A DNA stretch of 64,000 bases from Proteles cristata cristata (Eukaryota; Chordata; Mammalia; Carnivora; Hyaenidae): positions 310,001-374,000 of the forward strand of contig JAESUZ010000343.1 of the NCBI GenBank assembly GCA_017311185.1. Reading direction: 5' to 3'. This document shows positions 41,370 to 52,440 of the stretch, piece after piece. Numbering within the stretch: the stretch's first letter is position 1; each line of letters starts with the position of its first letter. The translations under genes and the position numbers were made by a program. Below the pieces are notes generated by a model, which saw only the letters and a program-made list of their open reading frames with translations, made no database searches and was not told the origin of the DNA.

Positions 41370-41555
41370 GCTGAGTATCTAGTCTATTCTAGGTGCTGGA
41401 CTTTATTTCATTTAATTCTGATAGTAAGTCTGCCTGGTTAGTGTTACTACATGGATTTTATCATGCATAGTGGAGACACTAAGGTTCAAGCATGGCACCC
41501 GTTTCAAGCACAGGTCTGGCCTTCTCCAACACCATTATATCCCAAACGTAGCACT
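41370..41555 (-). mobile_element. MIR SINE relic
   Basis: GCTGAGTATCTAGTCTATTC, TAGGTGCTGGACTTTATTTC, TTTAATTCTGATAGTAAGTC, GTGGAGACACTAAGGTTCAAG and CAAGCACAGGTCTGGCCTTC follow the MIR core in reverse complement. Confidence 0.75.
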
Positions 41556-43872
41556 GATCTTTGAATCTCACAACAATCTCTAAATCAGAGTATGTTATTT
41601 CTGATGATAATACAATCATCCTCTTCAGCTTTCAAGTTTCATTCTTGCGCCAAATTTGCTTCATGTTTTCCTAACATGTATTTCCAGCCACAGAATTATC
41701 TGAAGCAAAGAAAGAGGGTAAGGTCATTCTTGCCTTTTAAAGTCTCTTTATTAAAATTAAATGGCTGACCTTGTAATGGAATTCCTTACCACAAAGTTCA
41801 TTTTCATGGCTGAATGAAAACCCATGGACAAGTAAACTAAAAGTGTGCATGCTCAGAACACGGACCACAATGCCATGGGAGCACTCAGGATTTTTTTGTT
41901 TCCTACTATGTTCAACAAGCCTTTTTGAGAATCAGCCATGGGCAGGTATACCTTATAGCTGCCCTGCAGGAGTGCTCGGTCTAGAAGTTCAATTGAAGGA
42001 ATACTAAACAGTTCATGAGAGAGCACATTATAGTAATGAGAGAGTCAGTAGCACCTTTGGGGCTTCTAAATGATCTTTGCAATAATTATAGGTGTGGCTC
42101 TGGAATGAACATTACTCTCACATTTGTCCAGGCAAATGTCTATTCAAGTCCTACTTATATCAAATGCAGTTTCTTTTAAATTGGCTGGTTTTGTTTTTTT
42201 CTTTTTTTCAGGTCCACTGCCTAGAATTCTCAACTTTAAGACAGGCTGCTATGTAAGTCTGTTACAGCTATTAATTAGTTATGGATTGAAAAGCTAACCC
42301 TAATCAATAATCCTATGAGTCTAGGACCACGTCACAGTGGATCACATAGCAATGTTTCAGTCAGTTGAGCTATGTTTACTTTATGTAAGAATGTAAGGAA
42401 AAGTAAGTCATGCACAATAAATTTATTTCTCACACACAAACCAATGAACATGTTTGGCTTTTAAACCAGACTAATTATTCACACAGCTTGGCAAATATTC
42501 AAAATACTGCCAGAGTGAGAACTAACGCAGTAAAAATAATTTTCACACATTTTCATCCCTTGTGAAAATTGTTCTTCCAATTCCAGTCCTAAATGTTTAC
42601 TTTACAGGTTGTTAGAGAATGTTTAATCTCCACCAAACTGTGTTCAAAGCTGTATTATTTTCTGTCCCGTCATATTACATCATTGGCGAACAATAATCCG
42701 AGAAGGTGTTGTAAAGGAAGTGACTTGGGAACCACACTTGGTTTCAAAAGTTTCCAGTTTGCAAAAGAAGAGTCTCAGTTATGACTCAACTTCAGAAAAA
42801 GAGCTGGGAAGTCAGGCGTCCATCTTGGGAAGGATTTCTGATTCAAGTAGCACATTGTGTGGTCTGAGTTTGAGTCTTAAGGACCGTTTAAAGAGCACAT
42901 ATCATTCAGCTGAGCCATCAAGTCGGAGAAATATATAGCTTTTTTTTTTTTTCACAGTCTGCATTTATATTTGCCTCTCAGTGAGTGCTTCAGTGAATAT
43001 GGAAAGAAAATGGAGGGTGAAGCTGAGGGTAAACCATGTCATAAACACCACTATATGCATTTACTACCATCTATTGAGTTAGCTTAGAAAATCAGAGCTA
43101 CCTCTTCAGTTTTATGCATCAGCACAGAAAGAAACTCGTCAGTTTGTCCTGTTTTTAAATGAATAGCAATCATAGATATCCAACTTTATCTTTAAAACAA
43201 AACTGGCAAATATTCTCAGAGAAATCTTCATGATTTACAGTAATATGAATTTCTTCCTGATAAGCTGTTTTCTCCAAGATTTGCCTTTCTTAATGATTAT
43301 TTTCCAAAGGTGATGCTGTCATCACTAACAGAAAATATTCTAAAGTATCGGAGATAGAGTAGTGTTCAAGAGTTTTGTTTCCGCTCAAGTATGTCCAATG
43401 TAAAGAGCAAAGTTTGTGCTAAGTTCATCTACAGTTTTTATCAGTCATGGTTGACTAAATAGGAGAAATAGGGAGAATGACATGGATTTTATAATCTGAC
43501 TCTTTTTTTCTCTGTCAATTTGAGGGTAGCTCAAGTTGGTAACCTTGGTACTGGCCTTGCCTACCTCTTGCAGATCCTAGGACAAGAATACTAACAGAGC
43601 CCAAATTATTTAAAACATATCAATGACATTTTTCTTTTGAAAAACACTTATTAAATAAAATATATTCTGTCTTCTTACCTAGACAAACGTCTTTTATAAC
43701 CACCTGGGTTACCAGATTGGAATCTTTGAATTCTTGGTGTCACAGAGTCACACACTAGGAAGACGGCCTTAGGCTCTGTGGCCTGGGCTGTGAAGCTGGT
43801 GGAAAGTCATTTTCTAAATCTGCTCGAATTTTCCAGCATTACTTCAAGGATGGGCAGATCAAAACTGAACAG
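41556..43872. other. Repeat-poor unique interval, right part
   Basis: About 2.3 kb without a firm repeat. 41.94-42.06 kb may be an old L2/MER-type trace (GGCAGGTATACCTTATAGC ... AGTAATGAGAGAGTCAG). 42.21-42.25 kb holds an exon-like signature. 42.27-42.55 kb is AT-rich with TATTAATTAG and CTAATTATTC cores. The frames at 42593-42784 and 42720-42938 have no known domain. Confidence 0.45.
42212..42252 (+). other. Exon-like 41-bp segment with strong splice-site pattern
   Basis: A long pyrimidine tract (TTTTGTTTTTTTCTTTTTTTC in parts, 42190-42209) ends in CAG at 42209-42211. 41 bp later comes GTAAGT at 42253-42258, a consensus donor except for TAT before it. Two of three forward frames are open. 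No coding homology recognised and no neighbouring exon found, so it may be a pseudo-exon. Confidence 0.2.
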
Positions 43873-43885
43873 AATATGTTCTGCC

Positions 43886-44122
43886 ACGGGGCGCCTGGGT
43901 GGCTTAGTCGGTTAAGCGTCCGAATTTCGCTCCGGTCATGATCTCGCGGTTCGTGGGTTCGAGCCCCGCGTCGGGCTCTGTGCTGACTGCCAGCTCAGAG
44001 CCTGGAGCCTGTTTCAGTCTGTGACTCCCTCTTTCTCTGACCCTCCCTTGCTTACGCTGTCTCTCTCTCTCTCTCTCTCTCCTAGAAATAAATAAAACGT
44101 TAAAAAAAATTAAAAAAAAAAT
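43886..44122 (+). mobile_element. SINEC, young subfamily, complete
   Basis: Head GGGGCGCCTGGGTGGCTTAG, GCGTCCGAATTTCGCTCCGG, CTCGCGGTTCGTGGGTTCGA, GACTGCCAGCTCAGAGCC, TTTCAGTCTGTGACTCCC, TCTCCTAGAAATAAATAAAA. Perfect 13-bp duplication AATATGTTCTGCC at 43873-43885 and 44123-44135. The minus-strand frame 43904-44140 is SINE sequence. Confidence 0.97.
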
Positions 44123-44135
44123 AATATGTTCTGCC

Positions 44136-44674
44136 TCCAAGAGAAAGGCAATGTATACATATTTTGGAAAAGAGATCCATCCAAAATAGTTGCAGGGCTG
44201 AAGAGTGTATTATTTGTCCGAAAATGCACTTATAAGAATCAGATCATGCCTGAAAGGAACCAGATACATGCAAACTAACTAGACTAGAACACCAGCTATG
44301 TTAATAGCGAACATAACAGACAAGTGCATTTTTGGTATCACGTGTCGTATCACAGCCACATGCATGCATCACATCTCATGGTTCTATCACAACGTGGTAT
44401 GGCCCACTAAAATGTCCTTTTTTCTTTCAATTTTTTAAATAGCTTTCTTTTGGAAAATTTAGAACACAAACTTTTTGTTAGTTTGATTATTTTTAAAAAA
44501 ATGTTTTCATTGTTTTCACTTGCTTGTCCCTAACTTGTTCTATCAGCACCTACTATTTACCAGGTACGCTTCCAGGTAGAAGATCCACAGAGATTAAAAA
44601 AAAAAAAAAAAAAGACAATTGTTTGTCAAGTCAAGGGACTTCCAATATTGTCTGGCCTATCAAGGGTTCAGTAT
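44136..44674. other. Unassigned sequence
   Basis: No repeat recognised apart from an A-run at 44597-44613. Confidence 0.5.
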
Positions 44675-44683
44675 TTACCTTTG

Positions 44684-44903
44684 GGGGTCACCTGGGTGGC
44701 TAAGTTGGTTGAGCCTCTGACTTTGATGCAGGTCATGATCTCCTGGTTGACAAGTTCAAGCCCCATGTCAGGCACTGTGCTCACAGCTCGGAGCCTGGAG
44801 CCTACTTTGGATTCTGTGTCTCCCTCTCTCTGCCCCTACCTCGCTCACACTCTCTCTCTGTGTCTCAAAAATAAATGAACATTAAAAAAAATTTAAAAAT
44901 AAG
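44684..44903 (+). mobile_element. SINEC, older copy
   Basis: Head GGGGTCACCTGGGTGGCTAA, TTGATGCAGGTCATGATCTC, CACAGCTCGGAGCCTGGAGC, CTCAAAAATAAATGAACATT. Probable duplication TTACCTTTG at 44675-44683 and 44904-44912. Confidence 0.93.
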
Positions 44904-44912
44904 TTACCTTTG

Positions 44913-46285
44913 ATAATATTATTTGAGCGTGTTGAAAAATGCATCAACATTTCCTCAGGAAACATAAAAACAGTATTTTGCAAGGTATTTTCATGAAAAT
45001 AAGGCACAATTTGAAGAATTCAGCTTTATGTATGAGAAGGAGGCCTGCAGTTTCACTTGGATACTTAATGCTCTTATGAATTATTAAGCCTGCCTTCCCT
45101 GTCTGTATAACTAATCTGTTATTGAGTGCTCACTAAAAGCAATTCTCATTTTTTACTTTATTACCTCATTTGTTTCCCTTATAAAAACTCAAGCCTCCAA
45201 TCCTCCTCACAGGAGAACATCATCTGTGACTAGCAGCTTTGGAGTTTCCTCACAGCTCTTTAAATATTTCTTCCTGGTTAGAAAAGGGTCTAATTCTATG
45301 TTCTGTACAGTGTGTACTCCACAGCGGAGCTCAATAAATGTTAAATACCAATAATAACCATGGCAGTAATCAGAATTCGTTTTGATATAAACTACTTTGT
45401 CTCAACCTTGTTTTTACCCAGGGTCTCCTAGTAATTGTCTGGCATTTTCCCTGGTGTTCTTGTCTTTTTTAATTACATCCTACTGACATGGCTGTTAAAG
45501 CATCTTAAAGCAAATGGAAGAGAGGCCTAATGCTTTCTATACAAAAGGAGAAGCAGAAAGCAGGTGCCTAGCAGTCAGAATAATAAAACTCAAAAGAAAT
45601 AGGCAGGGTCTTGCTTTCATTTCTTATAAATACAGAAGGGAGGATGGGGATTGACGTGGTGTAGGGAAGAAAGGAGAGAATAATCCTCTTGCATAAGTGC
45701 TGATGAGAACAAACACAGCCTCCCCTCATTTGTTTACACTTTAGTTGTATAGGGGACAGTTGGTGCCTTATAGAAATTCCCAGCCACAGGCTGTCATCTG
45801 CTTAGGATTGGAGAAGGAAAATGGGTATATAGGAGTTATCTACTGACAGCTTTTGAGCATCTTTTTCACAAAAACACATGTCTGCAGCCCAGTAGAGAAA
45901 CACGAAGTTGACTTCATCTCTTTACTTAGAGTCCAAGTTCCTAACTGAAAAATGAAATGTTTCCAGGGACTGAAGACTCTGGTTTTTGGGTCACTACACC
46001 CTGGATTTCAGAAGTCATGTTGACACAAGATTACTGAGGTTATTTATGCAAGTGTTAAAGGTCCACTGAGACTTTCTTAATCTAATGGGTAGTAGCAGTA
46101 GCTGTAGGATAGGGTAGTTTATCATATAGACTGGTTAGGTTACAGAGGCATTGCTGTACGTGTAAGGAGAGATACGAAAATAAGAAAATTTTAAAAAGTT
46201 TATCAGCTGCCTGCAATGTGCACCTTTGGCTATTCAGTTTTCTGTGATTGTGATGCTAAACTGTGTATTGGCGTCTTCACTTTCT
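44913..46285. other. Unassigned unique sequence with a MIR/L2 3' trace
   Basis: 45.30-45.35 kb (TACTCCACAGCGGAGCTC, AATAAATGTTAAATACC) looks like the last bases of a MIR or L2. Otherwise nothing recognised. Confidence 0.45.
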
Positions 46286-46289
46286 GGTT

Positions 46290-46400
46290 GAGAAAATCGT
46301 CTACAAGAAGATAAGTAACATTCCTAAAGTCCTAGGTAGCCAACCCAGGATTTCTACTTGGGTCAGTCTGACTCCACAGTATTTCTCCTGTGGACAAGTG
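46290..46400 (-). mobile_element. MIR SINE fragment
   Basis: GAGAAAATCGTCTACAAGAAG, ATAAGTAACATTCCTAAAGTC, CCTAGGTAGCCAACCCAGGAT, TCAGTCTGACTCCACAGTAT follow the MIR segment 'gaggttaagtaacttgcccaaggtcacacagct...gaacccaggtctgtctgactcc'. Confidence 0.7.
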
Positions 46401-46849
46401 CTAGTGATTGATTTGAGAGGAGAAGGAGATAAGATTAAAACTTGACTTCATATTTTTCTGACCTTGAAAGGAATGAGACTCACCGTGAGTGTCCCTGAAG
46501 AAGCTGAGGGTTTGAAAGAGATCTTTTGCTAAAAGAAGGCAACTTACGTTTAATGACTACAGATGGCATCTTCTCCTTGGCCAACCATATTAAAGTTGGT
46601 TGGGAGTGGGGTCAGCAAGAATGGACAGAGAAGCACAAAACCATCAATACTAATGGAAAACCAACCGAAAGCACAGGACCAACTGTCAGTAGAAGAAGAA
46701 CATTCTCTATAAAACAGCACTGCAATACGGAGTTTCAAGCTATTCTCCCTCATGTGGCCTAGGGAATATTTGGTCCTTGTTTTTTTTTTTTTAATTGCCA
46801 GTCGTTGACTAGGAGGCATAACCATGCTTACTCAGTAGAACACTTGTAG
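46401..46849. other. Unassigned sequence
   Basis: No repeat or exon recognised; the opposed frames 46526-46762 and 46550-46825 have no domains. Confidence 0.5.
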
Positions 46850-46860
46850 TTTTACCCCTT

Positions 46861-47076
46861 CTTAATTTTTTAATGTTGATTTGTTGTTTTTGTTTTTTGT
46901 TTTGTTTTGTTTTCTGAAAAAGAGAGTGTGAGGAGTAGAGAGGCAGGGAGAGGGGGGTGGACAGAAGATTTGAAGCAGGTTCTGCACTGACAGCAGCGAG
47001 CCCCATGCGGGGCTCGAACTCCTGAACCAGAGGTGAAGTAGGACACTCAAACAACTGAGCTGCCTACGCACCCTTA
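46861..47076 (-). mobile_element. SINEC, older copy
   Basis: Reverse complement head AAGGGTGCGTAGGCAGCTCA, GTGTCCTACTTCACCTCTGG, box B-like GAGTTCGAGCCCCG, body GCTGCTGTCAGTGCAGAACC. 11-bp duplication TTTTACCCCTT at 46850-46860 and 47077-47087. Missing the CAGGTCATGATCTC block, an internal deletion. Confidence 0.92.
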
Positions 47077-47087
47077 TTTTACCCCTT

Positions 47088-47695
47088 TTTTATCCCTGCC
47101 TGAAATATCTGTCTTTAACATTTTTCCTAGTTTATGATTATCCTTCAAGTTGAACCTTGACTGGTCTCCACTCTGCCAGAAAAATTAATAAAGATTCCAT
47201 TATGAAGTTTTGTATTTACTCACTTTTAGAAATAGATTATTTATTAAGTGAGTCTCTAAAGTGGTTGTTAAGTGGTTGTTAATCTTCCAGTAGATTGTGA
47301 GCAAATTTAGATATCCAAATCACCTTTTTATCTCTAGCTTGGACACACTGCGTACATACATAGTAATACTCATACATACAATACATAGTAAATAATATGT
47401 AAATGAAAAAAAGAATAAAATTGTAAGTAAAACTCTGGTTTACGTATTCATGGAGGCCCATACGTGAACAAAGACCATGTGCTGATCCAACTAGAATGAA
47501 TAACTTTTTTCCTAGTTACTTCCTTGAGGATAGACATTTATATTAAAAATGGTCTTATTTTCTCACAAGATCAAGTGTCACCTAAAGATTTCCTAAAAAC
47601 TTAGAAGTCATGGAGATAAGACCCAGAAAAATTTATGTAATCTCCCAAAATTAGTATGTAACATTAACCTCATTCATACATTTTAAGCCATATTT
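47088..47695. other. Unassigned, AT-rich
   Basis: Contains a small tandem repeat AAGTGGTTGTT twice at 47260-47282. No family recognised. Confidence 0.5.
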
Positions 47696-47945
47696 ATAAA
47701 GTGTTTGTGTTTATTTTAGAAACGGATCAATGAGCAATCACAGTGCCTGCTTTCAAGAAGTTTATAGTCTGGTGAGAAAGAGACATTTTATAACTTACAA
47801 AAATAATTATTAAATTACAAGTGTATAAAACTATATTTGTAAAAGTACTATGTGGAAAATATGGGGGCCATGTAAGCATGTAGCAGAAGGGACTCATCTT
47901 CTTCCTTGAAGGGTTGATCTTAATTAATAAAAACGGGGATAATTT
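47696..47945 (+). mobile_element. Old mammalian repeat of uncertain name
   Basis: GTGCCTGCTTTCAAGAAGTT, TATAGTCTGGTGAGAAAGAG, TTATTAAATTACAAGTGTATA and GTACTATGTGGAAAATATGG follow 'ccctgccttcaaggagcttacagtctagtgggggagac...acaagtgtgataagtgctatg'. Name uncertain. Confidence 0.5.
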
Positions 47946-47960
47946 AAGAAATAACTGTAT

Positions 47961-48188
47961 GGGGTGCCTGGGTGGCTCAGTTGGTTAAGAGTCCAGCTCT
48001 TGATTTTGGCTCAGGTCATGGTCATGATCTCACAGTTAAGTGAGATTAAGCCTCATGTTGGGCTCAACACTGACAGTGCAGAGCCTGCTTGGGATTCTGT
48101 CTCTCCCTCTGCCCCTCCCAGACTCATGCTCTCTGTCTCTGTCTCTGTGTCTCTCTCAAAATAAATAAATAGATATTAAAAGAAAAAA
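47961..48188 (+). mobile_element. SINEC, older CTCTTGATTT subfamily
   Basis: Head GGGGTGCCTGGGTGGCTCAG, then the older-subfamily block CAGCTCTTGATTTTGGCTC, a tandem GGTCATGGTCATGATCTC, GGGCTCAACACTGACAGTG and CTCAAAATAAATAAATAG. No clean duplication. Confidence 0.93.
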
Positions 48189-48199
48189 AGAAGAAGTTA

Positions 48200-49734
48200 C
48201 CGCAGTAGTCTGAAAGAGATAATGTTGATTTGGGCTAGGGTTGTGACAGCTCAGATGGACAGAAGTGTATACATTTGACGTGTATTTCAAAGTTTGAACC
48301 AGTAAGACTTTGTGATGAATGGAAGGGTGACTTTCAGGGCGTCATTATGCCATCTACAGAGAAAAGGAACAATGGTGAGGGACAATGGATGGATGACAAG
48401 CAGACAAGAATGAGAAATTCAATTCTAGATATGTTTACATAAAGAGTGTTCATGTGTGTCCTTAAAGTGGAAACAAAACTATACAAATAAGAGTTTTTGG
48501 GGCTTTCAAATAAATTTTTAAAACAATGTTCTCCACTGTTATTTCAAAGACCAAATACAATGCATGCACTAACATCATTCACAGCTCTCCCCAAACTTTG
48601 AGTATCTCTCCACATTTTTATAGTTCCCTATATTTTGAAAATTGTAAGAAAAAATATTTTCCCAGCTTCCTTTACACTCAGAGTGCAGACATGTTCCTTA
48701 AATTCCATCAACCAGGTGTACCTGCTGAGACTTTGATTGGAAGTGAACTTCTGAAAGCAGACGGCCAGGCATTGATTTTTCTGGAGTTGTGCCATTGTTT
48801 TTGGGTTGGTGTGATACCAACAGTCACTATCAGGCCAGTCACAGGTGAGGCTCTATTGTTGTGCCTGAAAGCTGAGAGCCTGTTTCTCCAGATCTCTTAA
48901 TTATTCTCTGGGCTGTGTAACAGACTCTAGTAATTCCCATTCTGTTTAAAGTAGCCAGAGCTATTATCTTCCACTAAAACAACTCAGAGTCTGATTAATA
49001 CGTAGGGACAATTAATATATTAATATACCGACATAACATTTCCACCTCTATGTGTTGTTATATATTGAGCAACATTTCTGTTTCAAAGTGTGAAAATATC
49101 ACACAGAGAAGCTTTTAACCAAATAAGCTAACAATTTTTTTAACTTGAATGTAAAAGAATGCCACAAACAAAGGAAATAAACTTCAGAAACTGCAGGATA
49201 TGAATATAGAAGTTAATCCTAATAAGTTTATTTATAGTCAGTGTCTAGGAGACAAAAAAGAAAAATGGAAAGGAAATCTCTGTATATAATTCTAAGTAAC
49301 AGATGGAAAATTGTTGCATAACAAGAATACTCACACTAGGCTTTCAAATTTTCAATTTACATTGAATTCAGAAAATGGTTTCCACAGCAAAGCCCATTAT
49401 GTGAAGTATGTGAAGAAAATTTGATATATTGCAGTTGATATGCATAAATTAACACATTTTACAGTAGGTGTACCTATCTAAAACAGGAAATCAGTCTTGT
49501 TCAAGCTATAATTAAAGACAAAAAATTAAAAAAATATAAAAGCTTTTTAAAATCTAAATGTTCTTATTCCATCTAATTCTGTCTGGTTACGCATAATACT
49601 CAGCTAGCCACTTGAAGTCTGCTCAAAAATGACATGTCAGTCTAAAAGAAACCTGTGGAGTATTCATAAAACCAGAAAGTTGCTTAGAAATAATATCTTA
49701 CTGTCTTAAATCCATATGCAGACTGTCTTAAAGA
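48200..49734. other. Unassigned unique sequence
   Basis: About 1.5 kb, mostly AT-rich, no recognised repeat. The 124-codon + frame at 48526-48900 has no signal peptide or known motif. 49.00-49.05 kb holds ATTAATATATTAATATACC, a short palindromic AT tract. Confidence 0.45.
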
Positions 49735-49945
49735 GTACTAATATTTATTTCCTACAATCTGCATGCCAGGCCTTGTATTATGTACTTTCTTCACAGCATC
49801 CTCCAGACGAAGAGCATGAAGTTTAAGGAAAAGAGACAGATTAGCTGTCACACAGTTAATCAAGGGACAAATATGAGATTCAAACAAATTGTCTCACTCC
49901 AGGGCTCTACTGTTTCCCCTGGACCACACCATCTCTGTGCAAACA
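49735..49945 (-). mobile_element. MIR SINE relic
   Basis: ATATTTATTTCCTACAATCTG, ATGCCAGGCCTTGTATTATG, GATTAGCTGTCACACAGTTA, AATATGAGATTCAAACAAATT and CTCCAGGGCTCTACTGTTTC follow the MIR core in reverse complement. Confidence 0.75.
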
Positions 49946-50504
49946 TGCAAGCATCGTGGGATGGCCACCAACTCCATCAGCTACTGGGCTTCCGACCACA
50001 TCTTGCCCAATCAAGACGGCCCTCTGAAAATTTGATTCCCCGGAAAAGCCTTGTTCTGTGTTTCATTTTTTCCAGCAGTGGCTGACACCCATCCTTTATT
50101 CCTGCCAGAGTTGAGCCTGTTTTCAGTTTTTCTGATTGCTCCAGAATGATTCTCCTCACTTCAAGTTCTGTGCCCAACATTCAAGTATGTCCTTTTCCAT
50201 ACTTCTAGTGTAATGTTTCCCATCTCGCCCACCTACTCTAGACTCATTTGGGTACCATCACAGGCCTTGGGTTGGACTTTTCACTCTCTTGAATCCATCT
50301 ATATCTTGAGAGGAAAGGGAAGGGTTCTTGATTCGACCTTGCTTGAGTTTTTTTCATTTACCTTAACAACTTCCATTCACATGGACTCTGGACCAAGTGC
50401 TGCCAGAATGCCAAACCAATGCCATTAGCACTTTCCTTAGCTCTGTTCTAGAACTAGTTCTTAAAAACTATCCTGAAGGAAAAAATATCCCTGAAGGAAA
50501 GGAA
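49946..50504. other. Unassigned sequence
   Basis: No repeat or exon recognised. Confidence 0.5.
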
Positions 50505-50691
50505 AGGATGCTATAATAATATCATCAATGACAATATGTAACATTTATAGTATTTTACTTATTACAAAGCACTTTCACATTCATTGTCTGTTTTAAAATA
50601 GTAAATGCACATATTATGCCACCATTAAAGAAAAGCATAGTACAGATCCTAAATATGAAATGACTTACCAAATATCATAAAGTTAATTGAT
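50505..50691 (-). mobile_element. MIR SINE, left part, split by L1
   Basis: TGTAACATTTATAGTATTTTAC, TTACAAAGCACTTTCACATTC and AAATGACTTACCAAATATCA, the left two thirds of a reverse-complement MIR. It continues at 51142 after the L1 insertion. Confidence 0.75.
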
Positions 50692-51126
50692 GGATAGCTA
50701 AAACATGGAAAGAGCCTAAGTGTCCATCAACGAATGAATGGATCAAGAAGATGTGGTTTATCTATACCATGGAATACTACATGGCAATGAGAAACAATGA
50801 AATCTGGCCATGTGTAGCAACATGGATGGACCTTGAGGGTGTTATGCTGAGCGAAATAAGTCAGGCAGAGAAGGACAAATATCATATGTTTGCACGTATA
50901 GGAGGATTAGGAGGAACTTGACAGAGGAACAAGGGGGAGAAGAAGGGCGGAAATGGTGGGGGAAAGGGAGAGAGGCAAACCATGAGAGACTCTTGAATGC
51001 TGACAAAAACTGAGGACTGATGGATGTGGGGGGGAGGAGGGATGGGCATGGAGGAGGGCACTTGTGGGGATGAGCACTGAGTATTATGTGGAAACTAATT
51101 TGACAATAAACTATTTGTGAAAAAAA
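50692..51126 (+). mobile_element. Young L1 (carnivore family), 5'-truncated, inside a MIR
   Basis: Contains the last 73 codons of L1 ORF2, its stop, a 3' UTR and a short A-rich end. Perfect 15-bp duplication ATAAAGTTAATTGAT at 50677-50691 and 51127-51141. The 3' UTR shares CACTTGTGGGGATGAGCACT and the GAATGCTGA...AACTGAGGACTGATGG wording with the minus-strand L1 at 24298-25050. The A-tail is interrupted (GTGAAAAAAA). Confidence 0.96.
50700..50921 (+). pseudogene. L1 ORF2 C-terminal end, frame open to its stop
   Basis: From AAA at 50700 to TGA at 50919-50921, 73 codons, no interruption. Residues include KTWKEPKCPSTNEWIKKMW, FIYTMEYYMAMRNNEIWPC and LEGVMLSEISQAEKDKYHMF, the C-terminal tail typical of L1 ORF2. 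ORF2 is otherwise about 1,270 residues, so this 5'-truncated copy cannot make a working enzyme. The lack of stops suggests a recent insertion, unlike the copy near 24.7 kb. Confidence 0.92.
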
Positions 51127-51141
51127 ATAAAGTTAATTGAT

Positions 51142-51195
51142 AGAACTGGGTCTCAAATTTACGCTTTTTGATTCTAACTTCCATCTTTCTGGGAA
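51142..51195 (-). mobile_element. MIR SINE, right part, split by L1
   Basis: AGAACTGGGTCTCAAATTTA and CTTTTTGATTCTAACTTCCA resume the MIR 'agctgggattcaaacccag...tctgactcc' segment directly after the L1's right duplication. Confidence 0.65.
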
Positions 51196-51715
51196 ATAAC
51201 AGCTTTTGTGACAACTATAATAAACCATCCAGTAAAATTCACTAAAACATATTAGTGGAACAAATAATTTAACTTTAATGAGTTTTTAAAAATCAGATAT
51301 AAAGAGCAGGATAAATTCATTAGAGGAAACAAAAAGTTACTAATTCTTCTCTGAAGTACAAGTCAACAATCTCAGTGTTTATGAAAAGCTTTAAACGTGT
51401 TTTGACACTGTTGGGATTGGTTTGTCTAAATTAGCAATTATATGTAATCGAAGTTGAATTATTGACAGACATAGGGAACTAGAAATATTTATACAAACAT
51501 GTGTAGGTCTAACACATTCTATCTCACTTACATGCAAAACTTTATTAATTTCTTTCTTCAACAGTAAGATCCACACTGTCAAATTCATCTCTGGAAAAGC
51601 TTCTAGTAGAAAATATAACTAAAAGTGTAAGGTTGTCAACGGAAACCAAATGGGGGGCTATGAAAATACCTGTTAATAGAGTTCAGAAAAAGGAAAAGAT
51701 TGTTATCATTTGGAG
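51196..51715. other. Unassigned sequence
   Basis: No repeat or exon recognised. Confidence 0.5.
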
Positions 51716-51935
51716 TAGAGGTCAGCAAACCATCACACATGGGCCAAACCGGGCCCATCACCTGGGTGTGACACATAGCCACATTCATTCACTTGCACAT
51801 TTTTTATGGATACATTTGTGCTAGAAGGGCAGAGGTGAGTAGTTTCAACAGGGACTTGACTGGGCACCCAAAATATTTACTATGTGGTCCTTTCCAGAGT
51901 AAGTTTTGTTGTTTGGTCCTTTCCAGATTAAGACT
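51716..51935 (+). mobile_element. hAT-type MER DNA transposon relic
   Basis: GTAGAGGTCAGCAAACCATC, GGGCCAAACCGGGCCCATCAC, ACACATAGCCACATTCATTC, AAAATATTTACTATGTGGTCC and CCTTTCCAGAGTAAG follow the 'ggtcagcaaac...ggccaaatccggccc...acagccacgcccattc...tatttactatctggccctttacag' element. Near its 3' end a segment with GGTCCTTTCCAGA is duplicated (51889 and 51916). Confidence 0.8.
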
Positions 51936-52403
51936 ACTGGTCTTTAGTCACTGTGGGAGGTTTTATAGGGTAGAAGAGCTGAACCTCAGTCCTTGGGAAG
52001 AATATGGAAAGGATTGAGAGGAGACAATTTGGGCAGAGAATCTAGAAAGAGCACAGGCACATCCTTAAGATATGTGTGGAGATGGTCAAGGGAGAGAGAT
52101 GGGTACGGCTGGACTCAAACAGAGGACTGACTGTGACAACTGATAGGATGTAAATTTGAAGGACTGACACAATTTGAGGGACTTTTAGGTCAGACTCATC
52201 AATTTGAATGTTCTTTGAAGAATTTTGTTGGCGTTCCACTAAAGGTATAACCCAAATAAATCTCAGTGTTATTGTCACCAAGTTCTGAATAGGGTCATGG
52301 AAGAAGGAGCAGTTCAGATACAAGCGAACAGAAATTAAAGAAATTATTTCTTTTTCTATTTTTCTAGGAACATTAAAGGGATCCCATTTACAAAACAAAA
52401 TGG
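51936..52403. other. Unassigned sequence
   Basis: No repeat recognised. The 154-codon minus-strand frame 52042-52506 spans this stretch and the A-rich tract, with no known domain. Confidence 0.45.
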
Positions 52404-52440
52404 AAACAAACAAACAAACAAAAACAAACAAACAAAAAAA
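52404..52440. repeat. (CAAA)n tract
   Basis: GGAAACAAACAAACAAACAA followed by more CAAA units and an A-run; about 37 bp. Confidence 0.92.

Noticed and set aside
46526..46762. 78-codon plus-strand frame with GKPTEST-like hydrophilic composition
   Set aside because: An antisense frame of similar length overlaps it and no splice or homology evidence exists.
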